A program made the position numbers and the translations under genes. From Heyndrickxia coagulans 36D1 (GTDB lineage Bacteria; Bacillota; Bacilli; Bacillales; Bacillaceae_C), in NCBI RefSeq assembly GCF_000169195.2, contig NC_016023.1:2046001-2110000 (forward strand): a stretch of 64,000 nt of DNA. The letters are read 5' to 3'. The notes under the pieces were generated by a model that saw only the letters and a program-made list of their open reading frames with translations, ran no database searches and was not told the origin of the DNA. Shown here in pieces: positions 27,221 to 36,283 of this stretch (position 1 is the first letter of the stretch; every line of letters begins with the position of its first letter).

Positions 27221-27898
27221 ATGGATGTGAGTTTTATATCTGTCCTTGCATTAGGATTTGTATTGGGAATTAAACATGCGATTGAACCGGATCATATTAT
27301 TGCTGTATCTACAATTGCCAGTCGAAGCAAGAAATTGTCCCAGTCATCCCTTGCAGGTGTTTTTTGGGGCATAGGCCATACAGCAACCTTATTTATTGTC
27401 GGAATTTGCCTTTTAATTATAAAGGGGGAGATTCCGGAAAAATGGGCCATGTCACTTGAATTTCTTGTTGGAATTATGCTGGTTTATCTTGGCATTACAA
27501 CGTTGACTGCATTTAAAAGGGCACGTATAAATCATCATTATCACATACCAGGTCATAAACACCCATCAGGAAACTATTCCTATATCAAATCAGTGTGTAT
27601 CGGGCTTGTACATGGACTTGCCGGAAGCGGAGCAATGGTACTGCTGACAATGAGTACTGTTAAAAGTGTTGTTGAATCAGCCGTTTATATTTTGATATTT
27701 GGAATTGGGACTATATTCGGCATGCTTTTCTTTACAACTATTCTAGGTATCCCGTTTATTATAAGCGCTAAAAGAGTAGAGGTAAATAAGACGCTTACGC
27801 AGATCACTGGAGCCATTAGTACGGTATTCGGCATCTATTATATGTACAACTTAGGGATAGGGGAAGGATTGTTTAAAATGTGGTTGCAATCATTGTAA
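27221..27898 (+). CDS. ureH: Nickel permease of the urease cluster (UreH/NicO type)
   Basis: The 225-residue membrane protein has about six segments. The first holds 'HAIEPDHIIAVST', a HX4DH nickel signature of the NiCoT/NicO transporters, and a His-rich loop 'HHYHIPGHKH' lies in the middle. It sits 43 bases after ureD in the same direction. Homologues named UreH in thermophilic Bacillus supply nickel for urease. Confidence 0.9.
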   Translation: MDVSFISVLALGFVLGIKHAIEPDHIIAVSTIASRSKKLSQSSLAGVFWGIGHTATLFIVGICLLIIKGEIPEKWAMSLEFLVGIMLVYLGITTLTAFKRARINHHYHIPGHKHPSGNYSYIKSVCIGLVHGLAGSGAMVLLTMSTVKSVVESAVYILIFGIGTIFGMLFFTTILGIPFIISAKRVEVNKTLTQITGAISTVFGIYYMYNLGIGEGLFKMWLQSL

Positions 27899-27961
27899 CT
27901 CTCTCATGCTGCTATATCGCGCCGACTGATCATTCCGAAGTCCCAGAATTTCCGTCCGATG

Positions 27962-28007
27962 AAAAAAACACTGCAACCCTGATCCGGAGGGCTGCAGTGT
28001 TTTTTGC
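27962..28007. terminator. Bidirectional terminator between ureH and the PTS gene
   Basis: AAAAACACTGCA and TGCAGTGTTTTT pair with an additional CCCT/AGGG step; A and T runs flank both sides of the convergent genes. Confidence 0.85.
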
Positions 28008-29044
28008 TATTCGAAATTAAGCTGATAGTCTTCCGATTTGATCATCTTTAATTTTTTTGAAAAAACATAAATGAATCCGACATTTAAGATAAACGGCAGC
28101 ACAAAGAAAGTGCTCAGCATAATGGCAATATTTTTCGCAGTCCAGCCGCCTTCAGCAAGATGCATGAAATTGAGCGGGCCGACTAAGCCCGACAACCCGA
28201 ATCCTGCACTGTAAGGCGTGCCCTGAATATGAAAGACGCCGGCGAGCGCACCGAGAACGGCAGCAGTGATGAGCATCGGGAAAGCAATTTTCGGTTTCAT
28301 AAAGAAGTTTCGCATCTGAATTTTCGGCGAGCCAAGTACATGGGCAAGGGCGGTACCGAGCGAGTTGGCTTTATAGCTGGCGATGGCAAGCCCGACCCCG
28401 GCGGCACAAATGCCAAGATTTGCCGCCCCTGAACTGACACCTGAAAGCATAATAACGGTTGCTACGCCGACTGTTGAAATCGGCGATAAAATAATCAGGC
28501 AAAAAATGACGGCAATAATGGCGCCCATTACGACAGGCTGCATGCTTGTCACATGTGCCACGCCGACGCCGACCAGCCCGGTAGCCGCTTTAATAAATGG
28601 CAAAATTGCAAGTCCGATCATGCCCGGTATTAAAATACTCAATGTCGGGACCAGGAGGATGGAATAAGCCTTTAACCTTGTTCCGACCCACTTGACGAAT
28701 AAAACCGCCAATGCCGCTGTAATCCCTGTATTGATGACAATCCCGATCCCGTTTAAAGCAAATGCGCCGGCAGCCGTTTTCTGGATCGCGCCGCTCCCAA
28801 CCATTGCGGCAATGCCGACACTTGCAATTTGGATCGGTGTCAATTGAAAGGTAATGCCGACCATAACGCCAATCAATACAGGGAGCATGCTCATGATGAT
28901 AACGGTTGCATCCACAACATGCTGCAAATAAGGCGCATGCGGGATAATCAGTTTCAATATCTCCCCGAGTAAGGCGTTTGGGATCAGAGAAACGACAATG
29001 CCTATGCTCATTCCGTTTAACAGTTTGCTAAAGAAATCTTTCAT
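28007..29044 (-). CDS. PTS sugar transporter subunit IIC-like membrane protein
   Basis: Started at ATG 29044 (ribosome site TGGGGGC), the protein has about 345 residues and some 10 membrane segments. Glycine- and alanine-rich segments such as 'GVMVGITFQLTPIQIASVG' and 'FFMKPKIAFPMLITAAVLG' match the PTS_EIIC_2 family (PF13303). No IIA, IIB or catabolic gene lies next to it, so it would need partners elsewhere or may act as a non-PTS carrier. The upstream frame extends to 29185 but has no signal. Confidence 0.78.
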   Translation of the reverse strand: MKDFFSKLLNGMSIGIVVSLIPNALLGEILKLIIPHAPYLQHVVDATVIIMSMLPVLIGVMVGITFQLTPIQIASVGIAAMVGSGAIQKTAAGAFALNGIGIVINTGITAALAVLFVKWVGTRLKAYSILLVPTLSILIPGMIGLAILPFIKAATGLVGVGVAHVTSMQPVVMGAIIAVIFCLIILSPISTVGVATVIMLSGVSSGAANLGICAAGVGLAIASYKANSLGTALAHVLGSPKIQMRNFFMKPKIAFPMLITAAVLGALAGVFHIQGTPYSAGFGLSGLVGPLNFMHLAEGGWTAKNIAIMLSTFFVLPFILNVGFIYVFSKKLKMIKSEDYQLNFE

Positions 29045-29317
29045 TATTGGAAGCCCCCATTTTGTTTTGACCTCGCTGCTGACGCTGCCGGATAAGCGCC
29101 GATGCTTGTCTGTTTGCGTATGATTATATAAAACATTCAGATTATAGTCAACAAAAATTTTTAATACTTTACCGCGTGTGTGCACATATGCATAAAAGTA
29201 CTAAAAAGCATATAAAATGAACTTAAGTTTTTCGTGCCAAAATCAATTACGATCAGGATAGACATTGCTTTTGGCAACACATAAAGAAGTAATAATGTTT
29301 AGTTCAGCTTATATATA

Positions 29318-29543
29318 GGGCTTGCTAAATAAGCAAAATTCCTAGATTTGGTAGGAATGCTGACAGCTTTGGCAAAAATTTAATACAAAGGGTTTTATAA
29401 AAAATCCAGGGAAAAACTTGCACTTGAAAGCTGATTCAATGAATAGAAAAGACAGAATCGCATTTTCGAAGATGGCTTCTTCTATATTTTTAGACAGAGC
29501 TTGCTGACAAACTCAGAATCGGAATCGGGGGTTCAGCAAGCCC
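29318..29543 (+). repeat. MITE-like element copy A (226 bp)
   Basis: It begins GGGCTTGCT and ends with the complement AGCAAGCCC, and is flanked on each side by the dinucleotide TA. It is about 80 percent identical to copy B at 29863-30070 over its length. It has no coding capacity. The features are those of a miniature inverted-repeat element with TA target duplication. Confidence 0.7.
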
Positions 29544-29552
29544 TAACATGAC

Positions 29553-29860
29553 GCCCTCTATGTGAAGGAAGGCCTTCATTTTTTCGCGCTTCCTTAACGT
29601 AGACGGGCTCTATGTAAAGGAAGGGCTTCGTTTTTGCATGCTTCCTTAACATAGAAGGGCTCTATGTGAAGGAAGGCCATCATTTTTGCACGCTTCCTTA
29701 ACGTAGACGGGCTCTATGTGAAGAAAGGCCTTCGTTTTTCCGCGCTTCCTTAACGTAGACGAACTTTATGTGAAGGAAGGCCGTCATTTTTGCACGCTTC
29801 CTTAACGTAGACGGGCTCTATGTGAAGGAAGGCCGTCATTTTTCCGCGCTTCCTTAACAT
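29553..29860 (-). repeat. Tandem array 2: six 52-bp hairpin units, inverse of array 1
   Basis: Six copies start at 29562, 29614, 29666, 29718, 29770 and 29822, again an exact 52-base period. Each reads GTGAAGGAAGGCC, a T-rich centre, GCTTCCTTAACGTAGACGGGCTCTAT. Its reverse complement aligns with the units at 8.65-8.96 kb. The array lies precisely between the two MITE-like copies. Confidence 0.9.
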
Positions 29861-29862
29861 GG

Positions 29863-30070
29863 GGGCTTGCTAAATAAGCAAAATTCCTAAATTTGGTAAG
29901 GATGCTGACAGCTTTGGCAAAAATTTAATACAAGAGTTTTATAAAAAATCCAGGGAAAAGCTGAATCAACGTATAGAAAAGACAGAATCACGCATTTTCA
30001 AAAATGGCTTCTTCTAGAGCTTACTGACAAATTGGGTACAAACTCAGAATTGGATTCGTTCAGCAAGCCC
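29863..30070 (+). repeat. MITE-like element copy B (208 bp)
   Basis: It has the same ends as copy A (GGGCTTGCT / AGCAAGCCC) and TA at the right flank only. Small deletions relative to copy A lie in the centre. Its right end GATTCGTTCAGCAA matches the inverted repeat in the leader of the insertion sequence at 2.1-3.8 kb. Confidence 0.7.
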
Positions 30071-30165
30071 TATATAAAAAAGTGATCGAAAACAATCTCA
30101 GATATGATTGAAACAATTGAAATCCGTGATTGCTGGCCTGGCATGAAAAATGATTTTTTTTCACG

Positions 30166-30180
30166 ATGGAAGCGGTATAA
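30166..30180 (+). promoter_or_regulatory. Candidate cre (CcpA) site at the dhaKLM promoter
   Basis: ATGGAAGCGGTATAA fits the consensus WTGNAANCGNWNNCW at 14 of 15 positions and overlaps the TATAAT -10 element at 30176-30181. Confidence 0.5.
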
Positions 30181-30247
30181 TAAAAGTGGTGTTTTAGAAG
30201 GTGTTATGCCGGGCAAAAAAGAACATAAGGATGCGGAGGGATACGCC

Positions 30248-31237
30248 ATGAAGAAAATTATAAACGACCCTGGAAAAGTCGTCGATGAGATGCTGGATGG
30301 ATTTGTGTATGCCCATGAAGGAACAGTAAAACGATTGGAAGGGACAGGCGTCATTTATCGTACTTTCCGGGATGAAGGAAAAGTAGCGCTCATTAGCGGC
30401 GGCGGCAGCGGGCATGAACCGAGCCATGCCGGTTTTGTCGGGGAAGGGATGCTGTCTGCGGCGGTTTGCGGTGAAGTGTTTACCTCGCCGACGCCGGATC
30501 AGATTTTTGAAGCGATTAAAAAAGCCGACCAGGGAGCCGGTGTGTTCATGATTGTGAAAAATTATACAGGGGATGTTATGAATTTTGACATGGCCCAGGA
30601 ATTAGCTGAAATGGAAGATATTCAGGTGGATAAGATCGTGGTTGACGATGACATCGCGGTAGAAGATAGCACGTATACAGCAGAAAAGCGCGGTGTTGCC
30701 GGCACCGTCCTTGTCCATAAAATTCTGGGCGCGGCAGCAGAAGGGCAGACGCTTCAGGAAATCAAGGCGTTGGCTGAACGGCTTGTACCCAATGTGAAGA
30801 CAATCGGCGTCGCGATTTCGCCGGCAACGGTTCCAGAAGTCGGAAAGCCGGGTTTTGTCCTTCAAGAAGATGAAATGGAATACGGTGTCGGCATTCACGG
30901 GGAACCGGGTTACCGGCGGGAAAAAATCAAGTCGTCAAAAGCGATCGCGGAAGAACTCGTTACCCGGCTGAAAAATGCGTTCAACTGGAAAGAAGGGGAC
31001 CAGTTTGCGCTCCTTGTCAACGGGCTTGGGGCTACGCCGCTTATGGAACAGTATATTTTTACCAAGGATGTGCATGCCCTGCTTGACCGGGAAGGCCTTA
31101 CCGTTCCGTTTAGAAAAGTGGGCAATTTGATGACGTCCATTGATATGGCCGGCCTTTCCCTCACGCTTGTAAAACTGGAAGATGAGGCATGGCTTAAATT
31201 TTTAAAACGGCCGGTGTCCGTCCCGGCATGGGTGTAA
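30248..31237 (+). CDS. dhaK: Dihydroxyacetone kinase, substrate-binding subunit DhaK
   Basis: ATG 30248 follows GCGGAGGG; the frame continues upstream to 30104 without a signal. The 329-residue protein has 'SGGGSGHEPSHAGFVG' and 'GIHGEPG' with His217, the residue that binds dihydroxyacetone covalently as a hemiaminal. With DhaL and DhaM it phosphorylates dihydroxyacetone to DHAP using PEP through the PTS. dhaL starts 13 bases later. Confidence 0.96.
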   Translation: MKKIINDPGKVVDEMLDGFVYAHEGTVKRLEGTGVIYRTFRDEGKVALISGGGSGHEPSHAGFVGEGMLSAAVCGEVFTSPTPDQIFEAIKKADQGAGVFMIVKNYTGDVMNFDMAQELAEMEDIQVDKIVVDDDIAVEDSTYTAEKRGVAGTVLVHKILGAAAEGQTLQEIKALAERLVPNVKTIGVAISPATVPEVGKPGFVLQEDEMEYGVGIHGEPGYRREKIKSSKAIAEELVTRLKNAFNWKEGDQFALLVNGLGATPLMEQYIFTKDVHALLDREGLTVPFRKVGNLMTSIDMAGLSLTLVKLEDEAWLKFLKRPVSVPAWV

Positions 31238-31250
31238 AGGAGGAGGAAAC

Positions 31251-31841
31251 ATGTTAACAGCAGAAACAGCAACAGACTGGCTGCATCGTTTTGCAGAAAA
31301 AATCAATGAAAACAAAGCCTATTTGAGCGAACTGGACAGTGCGATCGGTGATGGCGACCACGGTTCGAACATGGCGCGCGGTGTGGCGGCTATGGAAGAA
31401 AAACTAGCAGCTGGCGGTTTTGCTACGGTCCAGGACGTCCTGAAAACAGCGGCGATGGCGTTGCTTGGAAAAGTCGGGGGTGCCTCGGGGCCGCTGTATG
31501 GATCGGCGCTGATTGCGATGGCAAAACAGGCAGGGGAAAATGAACAAGATGTTGCGGCAATTGTAAAAGCCGGGCTTGAAGGCATCCAAAAACGCGGGAA
31601 AGCGGAAAAAGGTGAGAAAACGATGGTCGATGTCTGGATGCCAGCCTGTGAAGCACTCGCGTCCGGATCGCTGACAAAAGAAACCATTCAATCTGCCGTG
31701 GAGGCGACAAAAGAGATGAAAGCGACAAAAGGGCGCGCATCTTATCTTGGCGAGCGTTCCATCGGCCATCTTGATCCTGGGGCGGTTTCAAGCGGCTATT
31801 TGTTTGAAGCTTTGTTGGAAGGCGGGATTCTGGATGAGTAA
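31251..31841 (+). CDS. dhaL: Dihydroxyacetone kinase, ADP-binding subunit DhaL
   Basis: The 196-residue protein has 'LDSAIGDGDHGSNMARG', whose aspartates coordinate the magnesium ions holding the tightly bound ADP, and 'GKVGGASGPLYGSAL'. The nucleotide stays bound and is rephosphorylated by DhaM. The gene is preceded by AAAGGAGGAGG and overlaps dhaM by 8 bases. Confidence 0.96.
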   Translation: MLTAETATDWLHRFAEKINENKAYLSELDSAIGDGDHGSNMARGVAAMEEKLAAGGFATVQDVLKTAAMALLGKVGGASGPLYGSALIAMAKQAGENEQDVAAIVKAGLEGIQKRGKAEKGEKTMVDVWMPACEALASGSLTKETIQSAVEATKEMKATKGRASYLGERSIGHLDPGAVSSGYLFEALLEGGILDE

Positions 31842-32211
31842 AAAACCAGTAGGCATTGTCATTGTTTCCCATATTCCTGAAATCGCGGCCGGCCTTGCCA
31901 CATTGTTAAAGGAAGCGGCCAAAGACGTTTCCATTACGTATGCGGGTGGCACCGATGACGGCGGGGTTGGCACCAGTTTTGACAAAATGAATGCCGCCAT
32001 AGCCGAAAATGAAGCGGATGATCTGTTTGCTTTTTATGACCTTGGCAGCGCCAAAATGAATTTGGAAATGGCAATGGAGATGTCGGATAAGTACATCCGC
32101 CTAATGGACACCGCCTTTGTCGAAAGTGCTTATACGGCTGCCGCGCTGATCCAGGCAGATGCAGAACTGGAAGAGATTTTAAAACAGCTGGAACCGTTAA
32201 AGGTAAAATAA
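31834..32211 (+). CDS. dhaM: Dihydroxyacetone kinase phosphotransfer subunit DhaM (single-domain)
   Basis: The 125-residue protein starts at ATG 31834. 'GIVIVSHIPEIAAGL' holds the phospho-accepting His13 of the mannose-type EIIA fold. It lacks the HPr and EI domains fused in E. coli DhaM, as usual in Gram-positive bacteria. It receives phosphate from HPr and passes it to the ADP of DhaL. Confidence 0.95.
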   Translation: MSKKPVGIVIVSHIPEIAAGLATLLKEAAKDVSITYAGGTDDGGVGTSFDKMNAAIAENEADDLFAFYDLGSAKMNLEMAMEMSDKYIRLMDTAFVESAYTAAALIQADAELEEILKQLEPLKVK

Positions 32212-32217
32212 AAAATA

Positions 32218-32253
32218 GCCCGGGCCAGTATGAACGGTCCGGGCATTACTTTT
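32218..32253 (+). terminator. Terminator of dhaKLM
   Basis: GCCCGG and CCGGGC pair around an extended loop and TACTTTTTTG follows. Confidence 0.7.
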
Positions 32254-32414
32254 TTGTGGAAAAACATAGGATTAAGGGCCTCGCCAAAATGAAACGTGTG
32301 GCATCCTTCATCAGGTTTTCACGCAAAACGCACGGGCGCCCTGCATGGCCATTTTAAAGCCTTTTTTGCCCGCCCGCGCTGTATGGCGTTCGAAAGGCCC
32401 TTAGGAAAAACGGG

Positions 32415-32510
32415 GCCGGTGCTGTATGCATGTTAGAGATTCACTCAATCGGTTCTCCTTTTTATTATATTCGAGAGGACGCCGGTGCTGTATGCATGTT
32501 AGAGATTCAC
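32415..32510 (+). repeat. Perfect 30-bp direct repeat with 36-bp spacer
   Basis: The 30-bp sequence GCCGGTGCTG...AGAGATTCAC occurs without a mismatch at 32415-32444 and 32481-32510. The remainder of the 520-bp gap between dhaM and the aldo/keto reductase holds no supported gene. Confidence 0.8.
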
Positions 32511-32734
32511 GAAAAATGAGAAGGAATTTTAAGATTAACTTTTTTTATGATACCAGTCAAAGCATTAATTTTTTATTACAAGAAGACCCGAACATTCTCG
32601 GGGCTTTTTATTTTCAGAGTTCATGTAAGCTTAAAAAGATTAGCAATGCACATTACTTTACACTCATAAATGAATAAGAATAAAATAGTTTTGCACCAAG
32701 CATTTTCTATTCTATTCAGAAGGAGGAAAATGAA

Positions 32735-33724
32735 GTGGAATATACGAAAATAAAAAATACCGATATTCAAGAAGCATCAAGGGTTGCCCTCGGAACATGG
32801 GCCATTGGCGGCTGGATGTGGGGTGGAACCGATGAAAGGGAATCCATCAAAACGATTCAAGCTGCGATCGATTTAGGGATTAACGTGATTGATACGGCTC
32901 CCGCATACGGTTTTGGCCGGTCTGAAGAAATAGTCGGCAAAGCCCTTGCTGAAGTCGGACAACGTGACAAAGTGGTGATTTCGACAAAAGTTGCATTGGA
33001 ATGGAAAAATGGTGAAGTTTTCAGAAATGGATCAAAAGAACGGATTTTAGCAGAAATTGATGATTCATTAAAAAGGCTTCAAACCGATTACATAGATATT
33101 TATCAGGTGCATTGGCCGGATCCGAAAGTACCGATTGAAGAAACCGCAGAGGCCATGAAGACACTTTATGATTCCGGGAAGATTCGCGCCATAGGCGTCA
33201 GCAACTTTTCTCCGGAACAAATGGAGGCATTCCGTACTGTGGCACCTCTGCACACGGTACAGCCCCCTTATAATTTGTTTGAACGAAACATTGAAAAAGA
33301 TGTTTTGCCATATGCTGTGGATAAAGGCATGACTTCTTTATTTTATGGAAGCCTGTGCCGGGGACTTTTGAGCGGTAAGATGACACCGGACAGAAAATTC
33401 GAAGGCGATGATTTGCGCAAAACAGATCCAAAATTTCAACCGGACCGCCTGCCACAATATTTATCGGCCGTTAACGAATTAAATCAATGGGTCCAAGAAG
33501 CTTACGGCAAACAAGTTATTCATTTAGCTGTTCGCTGGCTTCTTGATCAACCGGGTTCAAGCATCGCTTTATGGGGTGCGCGCCGCCCCGATCAATTAAA
33601 CCCTGTCAAGGAAGTTTTCAGTTGGAAACTAACACAAGAAGACTTGAAAACAATCGATGATATCATAAATAAAAATGTAAAAGACCCCGTTGGCCCTGAA
33701 TTCATGGCCCCGCCGGAGGATTAA
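32735..33724 (+). CDS. yhdN: Aldo/keto reductase, YhdN (GSP69) type
   Basis: The GTG at 32735 is 8 bases after AGGAGG and gives 'VEYTKIKNTDIQEASRVALGTWAIGGWMWGG' style N-terminus; an ATG at 32730 is in another frame. The 329-residue protein follows B. subtilis YhdN closely ('DTAPAYGFGRSEEIVGKA', 'YQVHWPDP', C-terminal 'DPVGPEFMAPP'). The catalytic Asp, Tyr, Lys and His of the family are in place. It reduces aldehydes and ketones with NADPH; YhdN is a general stress protein in B. subtilis. Confidence 0.93.
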   Translation: MEYTKIKNTDIQEASRVALGTWAIGGWMWGGTDERESIKTIQAAIDLGINVIDTAPAYGFGRSEEIVGKALAEVGQRDKVVISTKVALEWKNGEVFRNGSKERILAEIDDSLKRLQTDYIDIYQVHWPDPKVPIEETAEAMKTLYDSGKIRAIGVSNFSPEQMEAFRTVAPLHTVQPPYNLFERNIEKDVLPYAVDKGMTSLFYGSLCRGLLSGKMTPDRKFEGDDLRKTDPKFQPDRLPQYLSAVNELNQWVQEAYGKQVIHLAVRWLLDQPGSSIALWGARRPDQLNPVKEVFSWKLTQEDLKTIDDIINKNVKDPVGPEFMAPPED

Positions 33725-33761
33725 TAAGAGGAGGCTGGGACAGAAGTATTTTACTCATAGA

Positions 33762-33811
33762 AAAATCCGAACTCATTCAGACATTCTATCTGAATGATTC
33801 GGATTTTTATT
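33762..33811 (+). terminator. Terminator after yhdN
   Basis: AAAAATCCGAA and TTCGGATTTTT form the base, with an inner CATTCAGA/TCTGAATG helix; a T-run follows. Confidence 0.85.
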
Positions 33812-33878
33812 TATTCATAAGAAAGCAACGAAGCGCTCCGTCAAAATACTTCGCTTTCCACGGGCACGGCCTTTAATA

Positions 33879-35237
33879 TCATAATAAAGATATTTCTTCC
33901 TTTACGTTTGCGGCAGCGGCAATGGACTGTTTTAAAATATCCAGGCCTTCCTGCAGCTGGTCGTCTGTAATGACAATGGGCATCAGAATGCGGATGACAT
34001 TGCCGAAAATCCCGGCATCCAAAAGAAGCAGCCCCCGCTTGTTGGCTTCTTTCACAATCCGCTTTGTCAATGCTTTATCCGGTTCTTTTGTCGTTTTGTC
34101 TTTTACGACTTCAAATGCACACATGGCGCCAAGTCCGCGCACATCCCCGATAAAGGTAAACTCCTTCTGCCAGCTGCGGAACGTATCAAGCACATGTCTC
34201 CCGATTTTTTCCGCCCGTTCGTTTAATTTTTCAGATTCAATGATGTCCAGTACGGCAAGGGCGGCTGCGCATCCAAGCGGGCTTCCGGCATAAGTCCCGC
34301 CAAGTTCACCCGGATTTGCCGCATCCATTATGTCGCTCCGTCCGATTACCCCGCTTAACGGGACGCCTGCTGCAAGAGATTTCGAAATGGTCATCAAATC
34401 CGGCACAACATCAAAATGCTCAATGGCAAAATAGCGCCCGGTCCGACTGAATCCTGCCTGTATTTCGTCCGATACGAACAAAATGCCGTTTTCCTGGCAG
34501 AAGTCATAAACCGCTTTTACAAATTTTTTGCCTGGCACAATGAATCCGCCTTCTCCCTGTACTGGTTCCATGACCACAGCCGCAACCGTTTCAGCGGCAA
34601 CATCGTTTTGAAAGAAATTCCGGAACTCTTGGATCATATAGTCTTCATATTCTTCATCGGTCAAATTGCCGGGTTTCCGGTAAGCATAAGGGTAAGGCGC
34701 CTTATAAACTTCAGAAGCGAACGGGCCGAATTCGTATTTATACGGCTTCACTTTGCTTGTCATCGACATCGTCATTAACGTTCTGCCGTGAAAGCCGCGG
34801 GTAAAGCTGATAATGGCCGGCCGCTTCGTATATTTGCGGGCAATTTTAACGGCATTTTCGACGGCTTCTGCCCCGCTGTTTAAAAGGATGACCTTTTTCT
34901 CCGCATTCCCCGGAGCGAGCGCTGCCAATTTTTCAGCCAGTTCAATATAAGGTTCATACATCATGACGTTAAAGCCGGTATGGATAAAACGTTCAAGCTG
35001 TTCTTTGACAGCTGCGACAACTTTCGGGTGGTTATGCCCGACATTCAGCGTGCCGATTGCGCCGGCAAAATCAATATACGTATTGCCGTCCACATCTGTA
35101 ACAAGCGCGCCTTTTGCTTCTTTTGCAAAAACCGGAATGCCGTTGCTGACACCGCGGGGAACGGCTTTTTCCCTTCTTTCCAGCAGTTCTTTCGAAAGCG
35201 GTCCCGGCAGAGAAGAGTATACATTTGCATTTGTCAT
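33879..35237 (-). CDS. gabT: 4-Aminobutyrate aminotransferase
   Basis: The 452-residue class III aminotransferase has 'FAGAIGTLNVGHNHPKVV', 'NSGAEAVENAVKIAR', 'FVSDEIQAGFSRTGRYFAIEH' (the Asp that binds the PLP ring nitrogen) and the Schiff-base Lys in 'TISKSLAAGVPLSG'. It converts GABA and 2-oxoglutarate into succinate semialdehyde and glutamate. No succinate-semialdehyde dehydrogenase or GabR-type regulator lies next to it. Confidence 0.9.
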   Translation of the reverse strand: MTNANVYSSLPGPLSKELLERREKAVPRGVSNGIPVFAKEAKGALVTDVDGNTYIDFAGAIGTLNVGHNHPKVVAAVKEQLERFIHTGFNVMMYEPYIELAEKLAALAPGNAEKKVILLNSGAEAVENAVKIARKYTKRPAIISFTRGFHGRTLMTMSMTSKVKPYKYEFGPFASEVYKAPYPYAYRKPGNLTDEEYEDYMIQEFRNFFQNDVAAETVAAVVMEPVQGEGGFIVPGKKFVKAVYDFCQENGILFVSDEIQAGFSRTGRYFAIEHFDVVPDLMTISKSLAAGVPLSGVIGRSDIMDAANPGELGGTYAGSPLGCAAALAVLDIIESEKLNERAEKIGRHVLDTFRSWQKEFTFIGDVRGLGAMCAFEVVKDKTTKEPDKALTKRIVKEANKRGLLLLDAGIFGNVIRILMPIVITDDQLQEGLDILKQSIAAAANVKEEISLL

Positions 35238-35524
35238 TTTAACGCTTCCTTTTTATTAGTTGATGATATGGATGTAACCGATCTGTCATTATGGTCCTTT
35301 TACAAGATTATGATATTACAAATATTGCAAAAAAACAAACGCATTTTAAGGAAAATTTATCGTTTTTTGATTTATCTTTTGGATAGCGGGTAAACAGCGA
35401 ATAAAACCGCCATGATCCCTCCTGATATGCATAAGGCGGGCAATGCGATTCTTTGACAAAACCCCCTCCTGCATTTAAGATGGGGATAACGGATTTGCAT
35501 TGCAAATTTGAAGGAGAGACAAAA

Positions 35525-36283
35525 ATGGAAGTTGCCATCCCGATAGATTTTGAGCAGATGAAAGAAGTCAAAACAGAGTTGACGCGGTTTATGATGTCGT
35601 ATAAATTCGCGCTCCATGAAGTGATGACAAAAATTGATATTTTAAAAGAAGAATTTCAGTACGTCCATGACTACAATCCGATTGAGCATGTAAAATCACG
35701 CCTAAAGTCACCGGAAAGTATTCTGAATAAAGCGTACCGGAAAGGCTGTGCGTTATCGCTTGATTCAATCCGTGAAAACATCCGCGATATTGCCGGCATT
35801 CGGATTACATGTTCGTTTATTTCAGACATATATGAGATCAGCAAAATGATCCAGCAACAAAAAGATGTAAAGTTAATTGAGTGCAAGGATTACATTCAAA
35901 ATCCGAAACCGAACGGCTACCAAAGCCTCCATATGATCATCAAAATTCCGGTTTTCATGTCGGACAGGTCGGAAGAAGTGTATGTTGAGATTCAGATCCG
36001 GACAATCGCCATGGACTTTTGGGCAAGCCTGGAGCATAAAATATACTATAAATACGATGAGGATGTGCCGCAACATTTGAAGGAAGAACTGAAAGAAGCA
36101 GCACTGCAGGCAGCACAACTCGATGTAAAAATGGAGAATATCCAAAAAGAAATGAAGGAAGTCAAAAAACGAAACAGTGAAAACAGCGTGCACCAACTGA
36201 TTGTAGATACTGAAAAGCTTCGAATCCCTGAAGATTTTTTAAAAGCGGCCTTAAATGAAACGGATGGGAAGGGATCCATTTGA
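35525..36283 (+). CDS. relP: Small alarmone synthetase (RelP/YwaC type)
   Basis: Started at ATG 35525 behind GAAGGAGAG, the product has 252 residues. It contains only the (p)ppGpp synthetase domain: 'IRDIAGIRITCSFISDIY', 'NPKPNGYQSLHMII' and 'VEIQIRTIAMDFWASLEHKIYYKY'. The last motif groups it with B. subtilis YwaC (SasA) rather than YjbM. There is no hydrolase domain. It is about 40 residues longer than YwaC, the extra being a charged, helical C-terminal tail. It makes ppGpp from GDP or GTP under cell-envelope stress. Its stop overlaps the next gene. Confidence 0.92.
   Translation: MEVAIPIDFEQMKEVKTELTRFMMSYKFALHEVMTKIDILKEEFQYVHDYNPIEHVKSRLKSPESILNKAYRKGCALSLDSIRENIRDIAGIRITCSFISDIYEISKMIQQQKDVKLIECKDYIQNPKPNGYQSLHMIIKIPVFMSDRSEEVYVEIQIRTIAMDFWASLEHKIYYKYDEDVPQHLKEELKEAALQAAQLDVKMENIQKEMKEVKKRNSENSVHQLIVDTEKLRIPEDFLKAALNETDGKGSI

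Noticed and set aside
32426-32677. 83-residue frame over the 30-bp repeats
   Set aside because: The frame merely repeats the duplicated 30-bp segment and lacks a ribosome site.
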